From contig NZ_CH672376.1 in the NCBI RefSeq assembly GCF_000153105.1, positions 354,558 through 392,610 on the forward strand: 38,053 bases of DNA, given 5' to 3'. The stretch comes from Blastopirellula marina DSM 3645. GTDB lineage: Bacteria; Planctomycetota; Planctomycetia; Pirellulales; Pirellulaceae. This document shows, one piece after another, positions 1 through 8,935 of this stretch. The notes under the pieces were generated by a model. That model worked only from the letters and a program-made list of their open reading frames with translations, did not search any database and had not been told where the DNA came from. Position numbers and translations under genes: made by a program. The stretch's first letter is position 1. Each line of letters begins with the position of its first letter.

Positions 1-50
1 TGGCGCCTTCTTCTTATGGCGACTTTTTCAGCCCCTGTCAGTTGGATTCG

Positions 51-1811
51 CTACATCCCGAGATAGGCCATCGCGGCCAAGCGGAGCCAGACGAATGCGA
101 CCAGCGTGAAACTGGCCCAGATCAACATTCGATTGACGCGATGCATCCGATAGACGCCAAAGACTTCGGCCAGGGATGCCGGTGGGGGCGTTTTGACCCA
201 GTCAGGAAGCATTTTGTTCCAGAGTTTCTTCCAGCGCGACAAGATCTGGTGGATCCAACTCGGCAGCGCGAAAAGTCGCAACGGGCGAAATCGGACGATG
301 TCGCCGCCGGTCATCCGGACTCGCTCGGTCAAATGTCCTGCGAGCCAGTGATAAATGGCCGCGGCCGCGCCTCCTTGGTCTTCTTCGGCAGGGCCGTGAA
401 ACTGACCGCAATACTCGGCTAGAGAAGGAGTTCGGCGAAACATCTTCGCTTTTTGCCGTAGTCGAGCGACGTAGACGTTGAGGATTCCGCGTTGCCAGAT
501 CGCGGCGACGATGAGGATGGTCCCCAGCCAAAAGATCAATCCTTCGGCGCCCCCCAGGACCAGCCAAAACTGCATGGGCCAATTCTCGGCCGATGCGATC
601 CGCGGCAGTAGAGCATAGTAGCGATCGACGGCGAATCGCTCAAACTCGGGCGATTGGAGCGGCAGCTTCTTCGCCGCTTCCTGCAGTTGCAAAAAGCTGG
701 CGTCCGGCGTTGGTTCGATCATTTCTCGCGGCGTCGGGATCGAAGGACGAAGCAAAAACGGCGCGAAAAACAGGAGCATCCAGGCCGCCATGATTGGCAA
801 TCGCCGCCAGGTATAGGTCTGCAGCAGCGTGTTCCAGGGATCTTGCGCCTGGGAAGTGAACTCGTCGCCGGCCAGAAAAGTTTCGTCCAGCAGCAGGCCT
901 TGGACCGCCGTCAATTGGCATCTGCCTAGGTTGGCTTGCCGCAGGATCGCGCCATGAAAGCTGGCTCGCGTAAAATTAGCTCCCAGACAGGAGGAACCGG
1001 TCAGATCGGCGTTATCCAGCTTGGCGCCGGCGAAATTCGCGTTGTGGCCGTTGGCGTAGTGCAGATTCGCTTCGTCCAGGTCGGCGCCTGCAAAGTTGGT
1101 TTGTTCGAGGGTTCCTTCATTGAGATCGGCCAGTCGAAGCTGAGCGCCGCTACAGTCGGCGTCGGTCAGATTGATTCGCGGCATGCGCGCTTTGGCCAGT
1201 TGCGCCCCTTGAAGATCGCAATGACGGCAGTCGGCTTCCGCGAGTTGAGCGCCGGAGAAATTGGCCAGTTTCCACTGGGCGGCGACCGCGGTCACGCCAG
1301 AAAGATCGGCTTCCGCGAGTTGGGCGCCGGTAAAATCCGAGCGGGAGAGATCGGCCCGGGCAAAGTTCACGTCCTGAAAATTTGCCTGTTTTCCACTAAC
1401 TTCCCGCAAATCGCAGCCGGGCAATTGAGCCTGGCAAAAGAAGGCCCCGTCAAGATTCGCCCCCCTAAAATCGGCGCGACGGTAGGAAGCTCCTTCTAGA
1501 TGGACCGGCTCGAAGCGAGGATTGTCGACGGCCGGCTGCTCTAATCTCCAGCGATTCCAGCGCGCAAATCGCTCTGCCGAGCCTGATTCGAGGGCGAGTT
1601 CGGCCTCGAGCCGGGCCAAGTGAGACCAGTCGCCGCTAAAATTGGGATGTCGTCGGCGCAATTCGGCCAAACTCGCTGGCTCCAGCACCCCTTCGTTGTA
1701 GGGCGCTCTGGACGCTCGGCGAGTTTCGGTGAAAATAGCGCCTCCGGGCTGAGAATTCATGTTCGCTTTTGTGCGTGCCGCCCGACGAGTGAGCCGATCG
1801 CCCACCGCCAT
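51..1811 (-). CDS. Membrane-anchored pentapeptide-repeat protein
   Basis: The protein is 586 residues long. Residues of about 105-320 are a run of pentapeptide repeats of the A(D/N)Lxx type (for example ANLDGAFF, ADLSRSDFTGAQL, ANFAGAKLDNADL), which in this family fold into a right-handed quadrilateral beta-helix. The C-terminal half has hydrophobic segments near residues 340-360 and 415-440 and one at the extreme C-terminus, so it is probably anchored in the inner membrane. No catalytic motif is visible, and pentapeptide proteins are usually scaffolds or binding surfaces. The first ATG lies at 1811; a second ATG at 1760 is possible, and neither has a clear Shine-Dalgarno sequence. The gene diverges from the ABC-F gene across about 130 bp. 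Its specific function is unknown. Confidence 0.85.
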   Translation of the reverse strand: MAVGDRLTRRAARTKANMNSQPGGAIFTETRRASRAPYNEGVLEPASLAELRRRHPNFSGDWSHLARLEAELALESGSAERFARWNRWRLEQPAVDNPRFEPVHLEGASYRRADFRGANLDGAFFCQAQLPGCDLREVSGKQANFQDVNFARADLSRSDFTGAQLAEADLSGVTAVAAQWKLANFSGAQLAEADCRHCDLQGAQLAKARMPRINLTDADCSGAQLRLADLNEGTLEQTNFAGADLDEANLHYANGHNANFAGAKLDNADLTGSSCLGANFTRASFHGAILRQANLGRCQLTAVQGLLLDETFLAGDEFTSQAQDPWNTLLQTYTWRRLPIMAAWMLLFFAPFLLRPSIPTPREMIEPTPDASFLQLQEAAKKLPLQSPEFERFAVDRYYALLPRIASAENWPMQFWLVLGGAEGLIFWLGTILIVAAIWQRGILNVYVARLRQKAKMFRRTPSLAEYCGQFHGPAEEDQGGAAAAIYHWLAGHLTERVRMTGGDIVRFRPLRLFALPSWIHQILSRWKKLWNKMLPDWVKTPPPASLAEVFGVYRMHRVNRMLIWASFTLVAFVWLRLAAMAYLGM

Positions 1812-1943
1812 GTTCTCGTAAGAGCTTGCCGCCGTCAGATGGGCGTCAACGTTAGAATACGGCTGTTCCGTTATTTTGGGTAGGTTCGACTTGATGAAGA
1901 ATTGGTTAGCATTCTTTCATTTTTCTTTAGAGACCGTAGCTCC

Positions 1944-3746
1944 GTGACTCCGCTGATCCAGATACAAAACGTCGTCAAACGATTTGGCCATAAAGTATTG
2001 CTTGATGGGGCGAGCGCTTCGCTGATCGAGGGGCAAAAGGTGGGGATGATCGGTCGCAACGGCGCCGGCAAGTCCACTTTGTGTCGCGCGATCCTGGGAG
2101 ATGAGGAACTGGAAAAAGGAGATGTGATTCTTCACCCCAAGCTCCGGCTCGGCTATTTGCGGCAGCACGATCCGTTTGAAGAAGGGGAAACCGTCGTCGG
2201 CTTTCTGATGCGCGACAGCGGCCAGCCTGATTGGAAATGCGGCGAAGTCGCCGGTCAATTCGAGATTAAAGGAGCGATGCTGGAGTCTCCGGTGCGGCAG
2301 CTTTCCGGCGGCTGGCAGACCCGCGTCAAGCTTACCGCGCTGCTTCTGCACGACCCCAACTATCTGCTGCTCGACGAACCGACCAACTTTCTTGACTTGC
2401 GGACGCAAATGTTGCTCGAGCGGTTCTTGCTCGATTTCCGCGGCGGCGTCATGGTCGTTTCGCACGACCGAGCCTTTTTGAAGCAGACTTGCACGCACAC
2501 GCTGGAATTGGCGCGCGGCAAGCTGCAGATGTTCCCCGGCGACGTCGACGCCTATCTCATCGTGCAGGAAGAACGCAAAGAGCACGATCAGCGCGTCAAC
2601 GCTTCGGTTAAAGCGAAGCAAAAGCAGTTGCAGCGGTTTATCGACAAAAACCGAGCCGCGGCCAGCACCGCGAGTCAGGCCCGCAGCAAAGCAAAGCAGT
2701 TGGATCGCCTGCAATTGGTCGAGATCGAAGAATCGGACGCGTTGGCTTATGTCCGAGTGCCGATCGTCGAACGGCGCCGCGGAACGGTCGTGCGCTGCGA
2801 TAACATGGTGATCGGCTACCCCGACAAAAAGATCGCCGATCAAGTGACCTTGGATATCGAGCACGGCTCACGAATCGGCGTGGTCGGCGACAATGGTCAA
2901 GGAAAGACGACGCTGCTGCGAACGTTGGTTGGATCGATCGAGCCGCTGGATGGAGATGTGAAGTGGGGACATCACGCCGATGTCGGCGTCTACGCCCAAC
3001 ACGTTTATACGACGCTGCCCCAGAATGATACGGTCGAAGACTATCTGCGCAGCGCCGCCGATCCAGACGTCAGCACGCAACAAGTGCTGAATGTCGCCGG
3101 CAGCTTTCTGTTCCGCGGCGAGGATGTCAAAAAGAAGGTCAAGGTCCTCAGCGGTGGTGAGCGAGCCCGACTATGCTTGGCGGGTCTGCTGTTGGGCAAG
3201 CACAACGTGCTGATCCTCGACGAACCTGGCAACCATTTGGATGTCGAAACGGTCGAGTCGCTGGTCCGCGCGCTGGAGTCGTATAACGGCACGATCATTT
3301 TCACCAGCCATGATCGCTACTTCATGAAGAGCGTCGCGACCAATATTGTGGAAGTTCGCGATGGCCAGGTGATTCATTTTCCCGACGACTACGACCACTA
3401 CGTCTATCGCTTGAACCAAGAGATTGACGAAGAAGGGGGCGCTGCCAAAGGAGGCAAATCGCCGGGCGGCGGCGATCATCACAGCGTCGGCGGAGATCGC
3501 AGCGATCGCCGTGACCGCAATAAGCAGTTACGGACGATGCGAAAAGACCTGCAAAAGATCGAAGTCAAGATCGCGAAGATGGACGATGAGAAAAAGGCGA
3601 TCAACGCCCAGTTGATGAAGCTGACCGACGCCAAAGAAGCGCAAAAGACGCATGAACAGTTGCTCGCCATAACGCAGGAGCTTGAGCAACTGGAAGAGCA
3701 ATGGTTGGCGCTGAACGAAGAGCTGATGGAAGCGGACGAGTATTAG
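1944..3746 (+). CDS. ABC-F family ATPase, Uup/YheS-like, ribosome-associated
   Basis: About 600 residues with two ABC ATPase domains and no membrane segment, the layout of ABC-F proteins that act on the ribosome (translation factors or antibiotic protection). Domain 1 has Walker A GRNGAGKST, signature LSGGW and Walker B LLLDEPTNFLD. Domain 2 has Walker A GDNGQGKTT, signature LSGGER and an unusual Walker B LILDEPGNHLD, with Gly where Thr is usual. Between them lies the charged helical P-site tRNA-interaction-motif linker, rich in KAK and SQARSKAKQLDRL. The last 100 residues or so are a charged coiled coil like the Uup C-terminal domain, preceded by a Gly/Asp-rich spacer. I prefer the GTG at 1944 because the family homology begins there (TPLIQIQNVVKRFG); an in-frame TTG at 1902 would add 14 unconserved residues. 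It could be any ABC-F subfamily; the Uup assignment rests on the coiled-coil tail. Confidence 0.9.
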   Translation: MTPLIQIQNVVKRFGHKVLLDGASASLIEGQKVGMIGRNGAGKSTLCRAILGDEELEKGDVILHPKLRLGYLRQHDPFEEGETVVGFLMRDSGQPDWKCGEVAGQFEIKGAMLESPVRQLSGGWQTRVKLTALLLHDPNYLLLDEPTNFLDLRTQMLLERFLLDFRGGVMVVSHDRAFLKQTCTHTLELARGKLQMFPGDVDAYLIVQEERKEHDQRVNASVKAKQKQLQRFIDKNRAAASTASQARSKAKQLDRLQLVEIEESDALAYVRVPIVERRRGTVVRCDNMVIGYPDKKIADQVTLDIEHGSRIGVVGDNGQGKTTLLRTLVGSIEPLDGDVKWGHHADVGVYAQHVYTTLPQNDTVEDYLRSAADPDVSTQQVLNVAGSFLFRGEDVKKKVKVLSGGERARLCLAGLLLGKHNVLILDEPGNHLDVETVESLVRALESYNGTIIFTSHDRYFMKSVATNIVEVRDGQVIHFPDDYDHYVYRLNQEIDEEGGAAKGGKSPGGGDHHSVGGDRSDRRDRNKQLRTMRKDLQKIEVKIAKMDDEKKAINAQLMKLTDAKEAQKTHEQLLAITQELEQLEEQWLALNEELMEADEY

Positions 3747-4093
3747 ATAAAGGTTTTCGGCCGGGGATCACTTGAAGTAGAATAGTAGGACCCAAACGCG
3801 GAATTGCTTCTCGATACGATTCAAAATAAGGTCGATCTCTACGCGGCTTCGCCGCTCTTGGGCGAAGGTCGCAACGATCTCGGCCCTGATCTGCGGATAT
3901 TCTCAGTGCATTTCCTCATGGTGGTCTCCGCGATCATACCGAGCGGTGTCGTGATTGAGCGTGTGATCCCTGGGACGCGAGATTTCCCCCGGACATTTTG
4001 AAGGCGAAGCCGCTGGTTGCAGCAATTTCGCTCCGTTTTCTGACCGAAGCACGAAAACGTGAATCGAGCGAAAAGCGGAAACGGCGAACTTCG
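3747..4093. other. Convergent intergenic region, 347 bp, no convincing gene
   Basis: This stretch separates the ends of two convergent genes. Short open frames exist on both strands (for example 65 codons from 3804), but none has a ribosome site, recognisable domain or plausible protein composition. A 7-bp inverted repeat, CGTTTTC at 4034-4040 and GAAAACG at 4053-4059, lies about 35 bp beyond the stop of the minus-strand gene and could help end its transcript, although no T-run follows on either strand. A compact GCGGC/GCCGC hairpin is at 3843-3855. Confidence 0.5.
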
Positions 4094-5557
4094 CTACTCG
4101 ACTTCTTCAATAATTTGCAGAAAGCGTACGACGCTTGTTCGTTGTCGCCCGATAGTCGCCAAGGAAGCGAGAATGTTTTGCGCGAGTTGTCGCTGCGTTG
4201 CGTGCGACTGGGGATTGGGGGGCGCATCCTCCTGCGCCGCTTCCTCGCCAGAATCCTCCAGCGACGCTTTCAGACCGGCCAACAACGCGGCGCTGGTCGC
4301 GATCGTGCCGTCGGCGAAGTCGTCGAGCCGCTGTTCCGCTTGATTGAGTTGGGAGAACGCTTCCTTAAGGATACGGAGCGCGAGCGAGTCGTGCGGGCCG
4401 AACAGCTCCGCAGCGCTTGCCGCCGATTGCAAGTCGGCCAGGTTTCCGCTTTCGCCGCCCAGCGACTCCGGCGTCAGATTCGGCAGAGCGAGCGTGGTCA
4501 CATCACCCATTGCCGTCGACAGACGAAACTGCCAGACTCCCTCGTCACTCAGCGTGATGGGGTCGAAATCGCCGGTGAACCCGGCCGCAAATTCAATCGC
4601 AAATTGAGCCGCTTCTTCGTTGACGACGATCCGCTCGCCGGTAAGCAATTGCCCATTGATTTCGGCCGTCACTTCCGACCCGGCGGCAGCAGCAGGCGCG
4701 ATCACTCGTCCTACGATAGAAGGTCGCGCCGCGAACAGGCCGTCGTCGCCGCTCGCGTCTCGCTTTCCGGCGCCGTCGGTGGCGTCAAACTGGCCAAAGT
4801 GAACATTGACCGAGAGGGTCGCTTCGGCGCCGGGGAAGACGCTTTCGAGCGAAAGTTGATCGCCTTCGGCGGCGCTGCGAACGCCGGTCAGAGCCGTGGA
4901 TGCGTTGATTTGCTCGGCGGCCGCTGCAAGCGATTGATTTTGCGTGAGAGAAATCAGGTCGCCGCCAAAGGGGCCGGTCAGTGTAAAGTCGGCGTCGGTC
5001 GTCAGTTGGCCGTGCTTCCCATGATAGATCAAGGTCGCCGGTTTCGCGGCGGAGAGTCGCGTGGGGCCCGATATTCGGTCTACGGTTACTTCGCGGACCT
5101 GCGATCTGTTTTGGCCGCTGACGCGAAAGTCGCATGATCCGTCGAGCAGCGGACGATGATGGAATTCTTCTATGGCGAGACGATAGATTTCGCGAAGCGC
5201 CTGGTCAATTTTCGCGCGTTTGACGGTGATCTGGTCTGGCCGGCAAGTGGGATCGACGATCGAGAGCGAATCGGACCGAATTTGGTTTAGTTGGGTTCGA
5301 ATCAGATCGATCGTTAATTGGGCCTGAGCGGTTACCGAAGTCGCGAAATCGACCTGTGCTAGAGCGCCGGTAATCACCCGCACGCGATCCGGGAAATCAG
5401 CTTGGGCAAACAAAGCGCTCGCGTCATCGCAATAATCAGCGTCGGATGAATCGATCTCATAGCGCAGTTCCATTTGCGCCGCGCCCGCGTGCTCTCGTTG
5501 CAGTTGGCTGAAGAGCGTCTGCTCGCAGCCGCTGACCTGTGCTCCGATTCGGATCAT
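4094..5557 (-). CDS. Divergent flagellin/FlgL-like filament protein
   Basis: 487 residues. Residues 60-140 resemble the conserved N-terminal D1 helices of flagellin, ending in AKIDQALREIYRLAIEE then RPLLDG, which parallels the flagellin pattern of a helix followed by N/G-x-LLDGS. Residues of about 205-255 match the flagellin_IN repeat (QSLAAAAEQINAS, then a TGV and QLSLES pattern). The C-terminal part is again helical (ALRILKEAFSQLNQAEQRLDDF), as expected for the terminal helix that packs against D1. The usual INTN start is absent and the first 50 residues are unusual, so this is neither a typical flagellin nor a clear FlgL. The stop of the c-di-GMP gene lies 24 bp upstream on the same strand, suggesting co-transcription. 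It may be a minor filament or junction protein. The family call is fairly sure; the exact role is inferred. Confidence 0.7.
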   Translation of the reverse strand: MIRIGAQVSGCEQTLFSQLQREHAGAAQMELRYEIDSSDADYCDDASALFAQADFPDRVRVITGALAQVDFATSVTAQAQLTIDLIRTQLNQIRSDSLSIVDPTCRPDQITVKRAKIDQALREIYRLAIEEFHHRPLLDGSCDFRVSGQNRSQVREVTVDRISGPTRLSAAKPATLIYHGKHGQLTTDADFTLTGPFGGDLISLTQNQSLAAAAEQINASTALTGVRSAAEGDQLSLESVFPGAEATLSVNVHFGQFDATDGAGKRDASGDDGLFAARPSIVGRVIAPAAAAGSEVTAEINGQLLTGERIVVNEEAAQFAIEFAAGFTGDFDPITLSDEGVWQFRLSTAMGDVTTLALPNLTPESLGGESGNLADLQSAASAAELFGPHDSLALRILKEAFSQLNQAEQRLDDFADGTIATSAALLAGLKASLEDSGEEAAQEDAPPNPQSHATQRQLAQNILASLATIGRQRTSVVRFLQIIEEVE

Positions 5558-5581
5558 CGTACGCTCTGTCCCTTTCGCGAT

Positions 5582-7822
5582 TTACCGCCGATTGTCCGTC
5601 GGCGGTCGTTTAAATTTCGCCGTTACGCGATCCCAAAGAGTCGGCGCTTCTTTTTCGACGCCGACGACTCCTTCGCTAAAATCGTGCACCATCAGATAAG
5701 ATTGCAAGCTAGCCATCAACTGACGAGCACGTTGCAACGCATCGCTGCGGCGGCGATCACGACTGCGGCGCGGCGCCACCGAGACTTCGATCACCGTGCT
5801 GGTCATGCCGCGCTCGTCCTGCTGTTCGCGGGGACGAATCGACATGACCAGTGCGGCTCCGCGATCAGAATTCCGCCGTGTGATGCCAAAGGTGTCGCCG
5901 TCAAAAGCCAGCGTCAATTGCTGTTCACTGGTATCGATGACTTCCGCGACATGGTCGGTCAAAAAGCCGCGGAGTTTTTCCCAGACCATTTTCAGGGGCG
6001 CTCGCGTCGTCATGGTACGCTCGACCAGCGCGTCAGGCGAGCGATGTGCGAACAGCGCCGACCACCAATTTCGCCGCTCTCGTTTTTCGGGGTCATCGCG
6101 GCCCGAGCCTAGCTGGATCACCATGTTGCGTCCCAACTCTTTCGCCTGCAGCAGGGCGCGATCGGCGCGATTGAGCATTGACTCCGGCGTGTCGCCGGCT
6201 TGCAACTCGGTGACGCCGAAGCTGGCTTTCAGGTTCTTGCCCCCCAGCGAAGGCTGCGCGGTCGCTGCGACTTCTTGGCGGATCGCTTCGGCGCGTTGTG
6301 CGGCCGTTTTCATATCGCAATGGCCGCAGACCAGCACGAATTCTTCGCCGCCATAGCGAGCGGCGATATCGCCAGGCAACGCATGACGCTTCAAATGCGA
6401 CGCGAAACTGACCAGCGCGTCGTCGCCAGCCTGGTGACCATAGTTGTCGTTGATTCGCTTGAAGAAATCGAGATCGCAGATGATCAGGCTGCAAGGTCGG
6501 GTCGTCCCGCTATGCTTGCGGACCATTTCGTTCAAAGCTCGATCCAATTCGGAACGATTCGCCAGACTGGTCAGCGGATCACGCGTCGCTTTGACGTGCA
6601 ATGAACGAAGCTGTTCTTCCAGACGCTGAATGCCGCTGGCGTCGCAAAGCTGTAACGTGGCGCCGCGTCCAATTCCGTCTTCGGTGATGACCGGCGAGAT
6701 GTGCGCGGTGATCGCCGAATACTCTCCTTGTGCGTCACGGATCGTCAGTCGCAACACGGATTGCAGCCCGCTTTGGATTGACGCCGCGAGCGGATCTTCT
6801 CGTTCTGGCAAGAAGCGTCCCGATGCGTCTCCCATGCCGACGAGCTTTGGCGACCAATTGCGATTCAAAACCGATTCGGCCGACAACCCGGTCAACGTTT
6901 CCGTCGCATGATTCCAACGCAATATCTTCAGATCGGCCCCGACGTAGATCAGCCCGTCGTGAACGTTGCGAAACAGGTTCTCATGAAACAGGCTCAGCAA
7001 TTGATTGGGGCGTTCGGTTCGCTGGGGGATCATGTGATCCCAGTGCGAATTCGACTGAGCCGGCGACAAATCGCGCAGCCATTGTTGGGCGACGTCGTGC
7101 TGCAGTTTGTTGGAGAACCGCATCTGGAACGTACAAAAGTCGCTCACTAACTCAGGATCGAACTGCGATCCGGCGTAAGCGAACAACTCGGCCAAAGCGC
7201 GATCTTTGCTGCGTGCTCGACGATAGACTTGATCGGTGATCATGGCATCGAACGCATCGACAATCGCCAGCATGCGTGCGCCGCGCGGGATATCGTCGCC
7301 GCAAAGTGGGAATGCGCGCTTACTGCCGTCGAACCAGGCGCCTGCATGCCGGATCACGGCCATGATGCCGGCGTCCGAGCAGCAATGTTCGATGATTTCA
7401 ACGCCGGCCGCGTGATGTTCGTCCATCAGCGCCAGTTCTTCGTCGTTTAGTTTGCCTGGTTTCGCGAGCAGGTAGTCCGGCACCGCGAGCTTGCCGACGT
7501 CATGCAGCAGCGCGGCGACTTCCAGTTCGTCTCGTTCCGAGTGGGAGTTTCCACGCACCGCCGCCCAGGTCGAGATGCTGGTCGCAACGCGCAGCGAATG
7601 CGCGGCAGTCGGAGGATGTTTCGCTTTGAGCGCCGTAAACAGACTGCTGGCGACCCCCAAGCGTACCTGAACGAGTTGGTTTTGCTGCTCCAAAGCCGCC
7701 GCGACCAGCGCTTCGTCATCGATTTCTTCGGTGCGCAGCAGCAATTGCTGCAGCGCTCCGAAGCGATGATCGGTCGACTCTCCAGGATCAACGCCGAAAT
7801 CGGCGGATGAATCGGTGTCCAT
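5582..7822 (-). CDS. HD-GYP-like / PAS / GGDEF c-di-GMP turnover protein
   Basis: 746 residues, no signal peptide or membrane segment. Residues 60-230 form an HD phosphohydrolase domain with His75, His107-Asp108 (LLHDVGK), His136/137, His159 and Asp189, but the GYP segment is degenerate (FDGSKRAFP instead of a GYP loop), as is the usual HHE. Residues of about 280-395 look like a PAS sensor (NVHDGLIYVGADLKILRWN). Residues of about 412-570 are a GGDEF diguanylate cyclase with GGEEF at 491-495. The inhibitory RxxD site upstream is missing (Leu482 replaces Arg), so feedback inhibition is unlikely. The last 145 residues or so are an unassigned domain with an Arg-rich stretch. It probably makes, and may also degrade, c-di-GMP. 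It heads a likely two-gene operon with the flagellin-like gene. The start is ATG 7822, with no clear ribosome site. Confidence 0.88.
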   Translation of the reverse strand: MDTDSSADFGVDPGESTDHRFGALQQLLLRTEEIDDEALVAAALEQQNQLVQVRLGVASSLFTALKAKHPPTAAHSLRVATSISTWAAVRGNSHSERDELEVAALLHDVGKLAVPDYLLAKPGKLNDEELALMDEHHAAGVEIIEHCCSDAGIMAVIRHAGAWFDGSKRAFPLCGDDIPRGARMLAIVDAFDAMITDQVYRRARSKDRALAELFAYAGSQFDPELVSDFCTFQMRFSNKLQHDVAQQWLRDLSPAQSNSHWDHMIPQRTERPNQLLSLFHENLFRNVHDGLIYVGADLKILRWNHATETLTGLSAESVLNRNWSPKLVGMGDASGRFLPEREDPLAASIQSGLQSVLRLTIRDAQGEYSAITAHISPVITEDGIGRGATLQLCDASGIQRLEEQLRSLHVKATRDPLTSLANRSELDRALNEMVRKHSGTTRPCSLIICDLDFFKRINDNYGHQAGDDALVSFASHLKRHALPGDIAARYGGEEFVLVCGHCDMKTAAQRAEAIRQEVAATAQPSLGGKNLKASFGVTELQAGDTPESMLNRADRALLQAKELGRNMVIQLGSGRDDPEKRERRNWWSALFAHRSPDALVERTMTTRAPLKMVWEKLRGFLTDHVAEVIDTSEQQLTLAFDGDTFGITRRNSDRGAALVMSIRPREQQDERGMTSTVIEVSVAPRRSRDRRRSDALQRARQLMASLQSYLMVHDFSEGVVGVEKEAPTLWDRVTAKFKRPPTDNRR

Positions 7823-7903
7823 AAGGTGCAGGCGTCAGGCGGGCGAAACAGGAGGCCGAGACAAGAAAGCAGGCTCTCGGCGGATTTATAACACTTTGGA
7901 GAA

Positions 7904-7932
7904 AACCTAGGTCGCGAATGGTCTAAGGTCAA
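7904..7932 (-). promoter_or_regulatory. Candidate sigma70-type promoter for the c-di-GMP gene
   Basis: Reading on the minus strand, TTGACC (7932-7927) is followed after 17 nt by TAGGTT (7909-7904). The -35 matches consensus at five of six positions and the -10 at three. It would give an untranslated leader of roughly 75 nt before the ATG at 7822. Weak evidence, from pattern only. Confidence 0.3.
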
Positions 7933-8037
7933 ACCAGTAACCAGAAGAGACTGGCTCGTTGCCCCCAGCAGTATGATGCGATACCGTAAGCATCGCCGGT
8001 TGTAGTGATGTTAACGATTCCCCGGGAGGCGATACTC

Positions 8038-8892
8038 ATGCGTTTGGTCACTTATCAAAGCGAAGCAGGTCCCCGTGCGGCGGTTGCCCGCGGCGACGAT
8101 TTTATTGATCTTCACCATACCGATCACACGCTGCCGACTGACATGAAGTCGCTGCTAGCGCTGGGTGACGTCGCTCGCGAGAAGGTTCTCGCTGCGCGCG
8201 AGCATGGCGATCCGATCCCGGCGGGATCGCGGATTTTGACCCCGATCATCAATCCCCAAAAAGTGATTTGCGTCGGTCTTAACTACGCCGATCACGCCAA
8301 AGAGACCGGCGCCACCGTCGGGGATGAGCCGGTTATTTTCAACAAATTTCCGTCGGCTTTGATCGCCGACCATGACGAAATCCATCTCCCCCCCGAAAGC
8401 AGCCAGGTCGACTACGAAGCGGAACTGGTCGTCGCGATTGGGACCGCCGGCAAGCATATTCCGCAGGGAGAAGCGATGAGCCATGTCGGCGGCTATTGCT
8501 GCGGCAACGATATCTCCGCTCGCGACTGGCAAAAAGGAAAGCCGGGCAAGCAATGGCTGTTGGGAAAGACGTTTGATACATTCGCTCCGCTGGGGCCGGT
8601 ATTGTACACGCCGGATGAAATTGCCGACCCCAATAACCTGGCGATTCGCTGCCGTTTGAACGGCGAGACGATGCAAGAATCGTCGACGAGCCAGCTGATT
8701 TTCAAAATCGACTTTCTGATTTCGTACCTGTCGAACGTGGTGATGTTGCAGCCAGGCGACCTGATTTTTACCGGCACTCCGCATGGAGTCGGCGTGGCGC
8801 GGGATCCGCAGGTCTTTCTGCAGCCAGGCGATCAGGTCGAAGTCGAGATCGAAGGACTCGGTTTGCTGACCAATCGGGTAGCGATCCGCTAG
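8038..8892 (+). CDS. Fumarylacetoacetate hydrolase (FAH) family protein
   Basis: 284 residues, cytosolic. The FAH fold is shown by the run ICVGLNYADHAKE (about 78-89), the metal-binding pair Glu127/Glu129 in DYEAEL, Asp158 in GNDISARDWQ, the GKTFDTFAPLGP segment and the C-terminal TGTPHGVGVARDP motif. Family members cleave or isomerise 2-oxo/diketo acids: 2-hydroxyhepta-2,4-diene-1,7-dioate isomerase, acylpyruvase, oxaloacetate decarboxylase or ureidoglycolate lyase-like activities. The sequence does not decide which. The start is ATG 8038 because GGGAGG at 8024-8029 sits 8 nt upstream; an earlier GTG at 8005 has no such site. It appears to be a single-gene unit; the 5' region is shared divergently with the c-di-GMP gene. 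Confidence 0.9.
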   Translation: MRLVTYQSEAGPRAAVARGDDFIDLHHTDHTLPTDMKSLLALGDVAREKVLAAREHGDPIPAGSRILTPIINPQKVICVGLNYADHAKETGATVGDEPVIFNKFPSALIADHDEIHLPPESSQVDYEAELVVAIGTAGKHIPQGEAMSHVGGYCCGNDISARDWQKGKPGKQWLLGKTFDTFAPLGPVLYTPDEIADPNNLAIRCRLNGETMQESSTSQLIFKIDFLISYLSNVVMLQPGDLIFTGTPHGVGVARDPQVFLQPGDQVEVEIEGLGLLTNRVAIR

Positions 8893-8935
8893 CAATCGTG
8901 GGAGAGTTGCGCGGTTGCGCAAGAAAAAATTCCAG

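Noticed and set aside
1-50. Possible 3' end or terminator of the pentapeptide gene
   Set aside because: No stem or T-run could be found in the 50 bases available.
936-1499. Long open frame on the plus strand opposite the pentapeptide repeats
   Set aside because: It is antisense to the A(D/N)Lxx repeats; its own repetitive composition simply mirrors them and it has no ribosome site or domain.
1917-2864. 315-codon minus-strand frame inside the ABC-F gene
   Set aside because: Fully covered by an ABC-F coding frame with intact motifs; shadow of codon bias.
3934-4227. 97-codon minus-strand frame overlapping the end of the flagellin-like gene
   Set aside because: Basic, low-complexity composition, overlaps a supported gene in another frame, no start signal.
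3998-5137. 379-codon plus-strand frame opposite the flagellin-like gene
   Set aside because: Very Arg-rich, no recognisable domain; the minus frame shows flagellin-like helices and repeat.
7975-7994. GATGC...GCATC inverted repeat before the FAH gene as an operator
   Set aside because: Only 5-bp arms with a 10-nt loop; not above chance.
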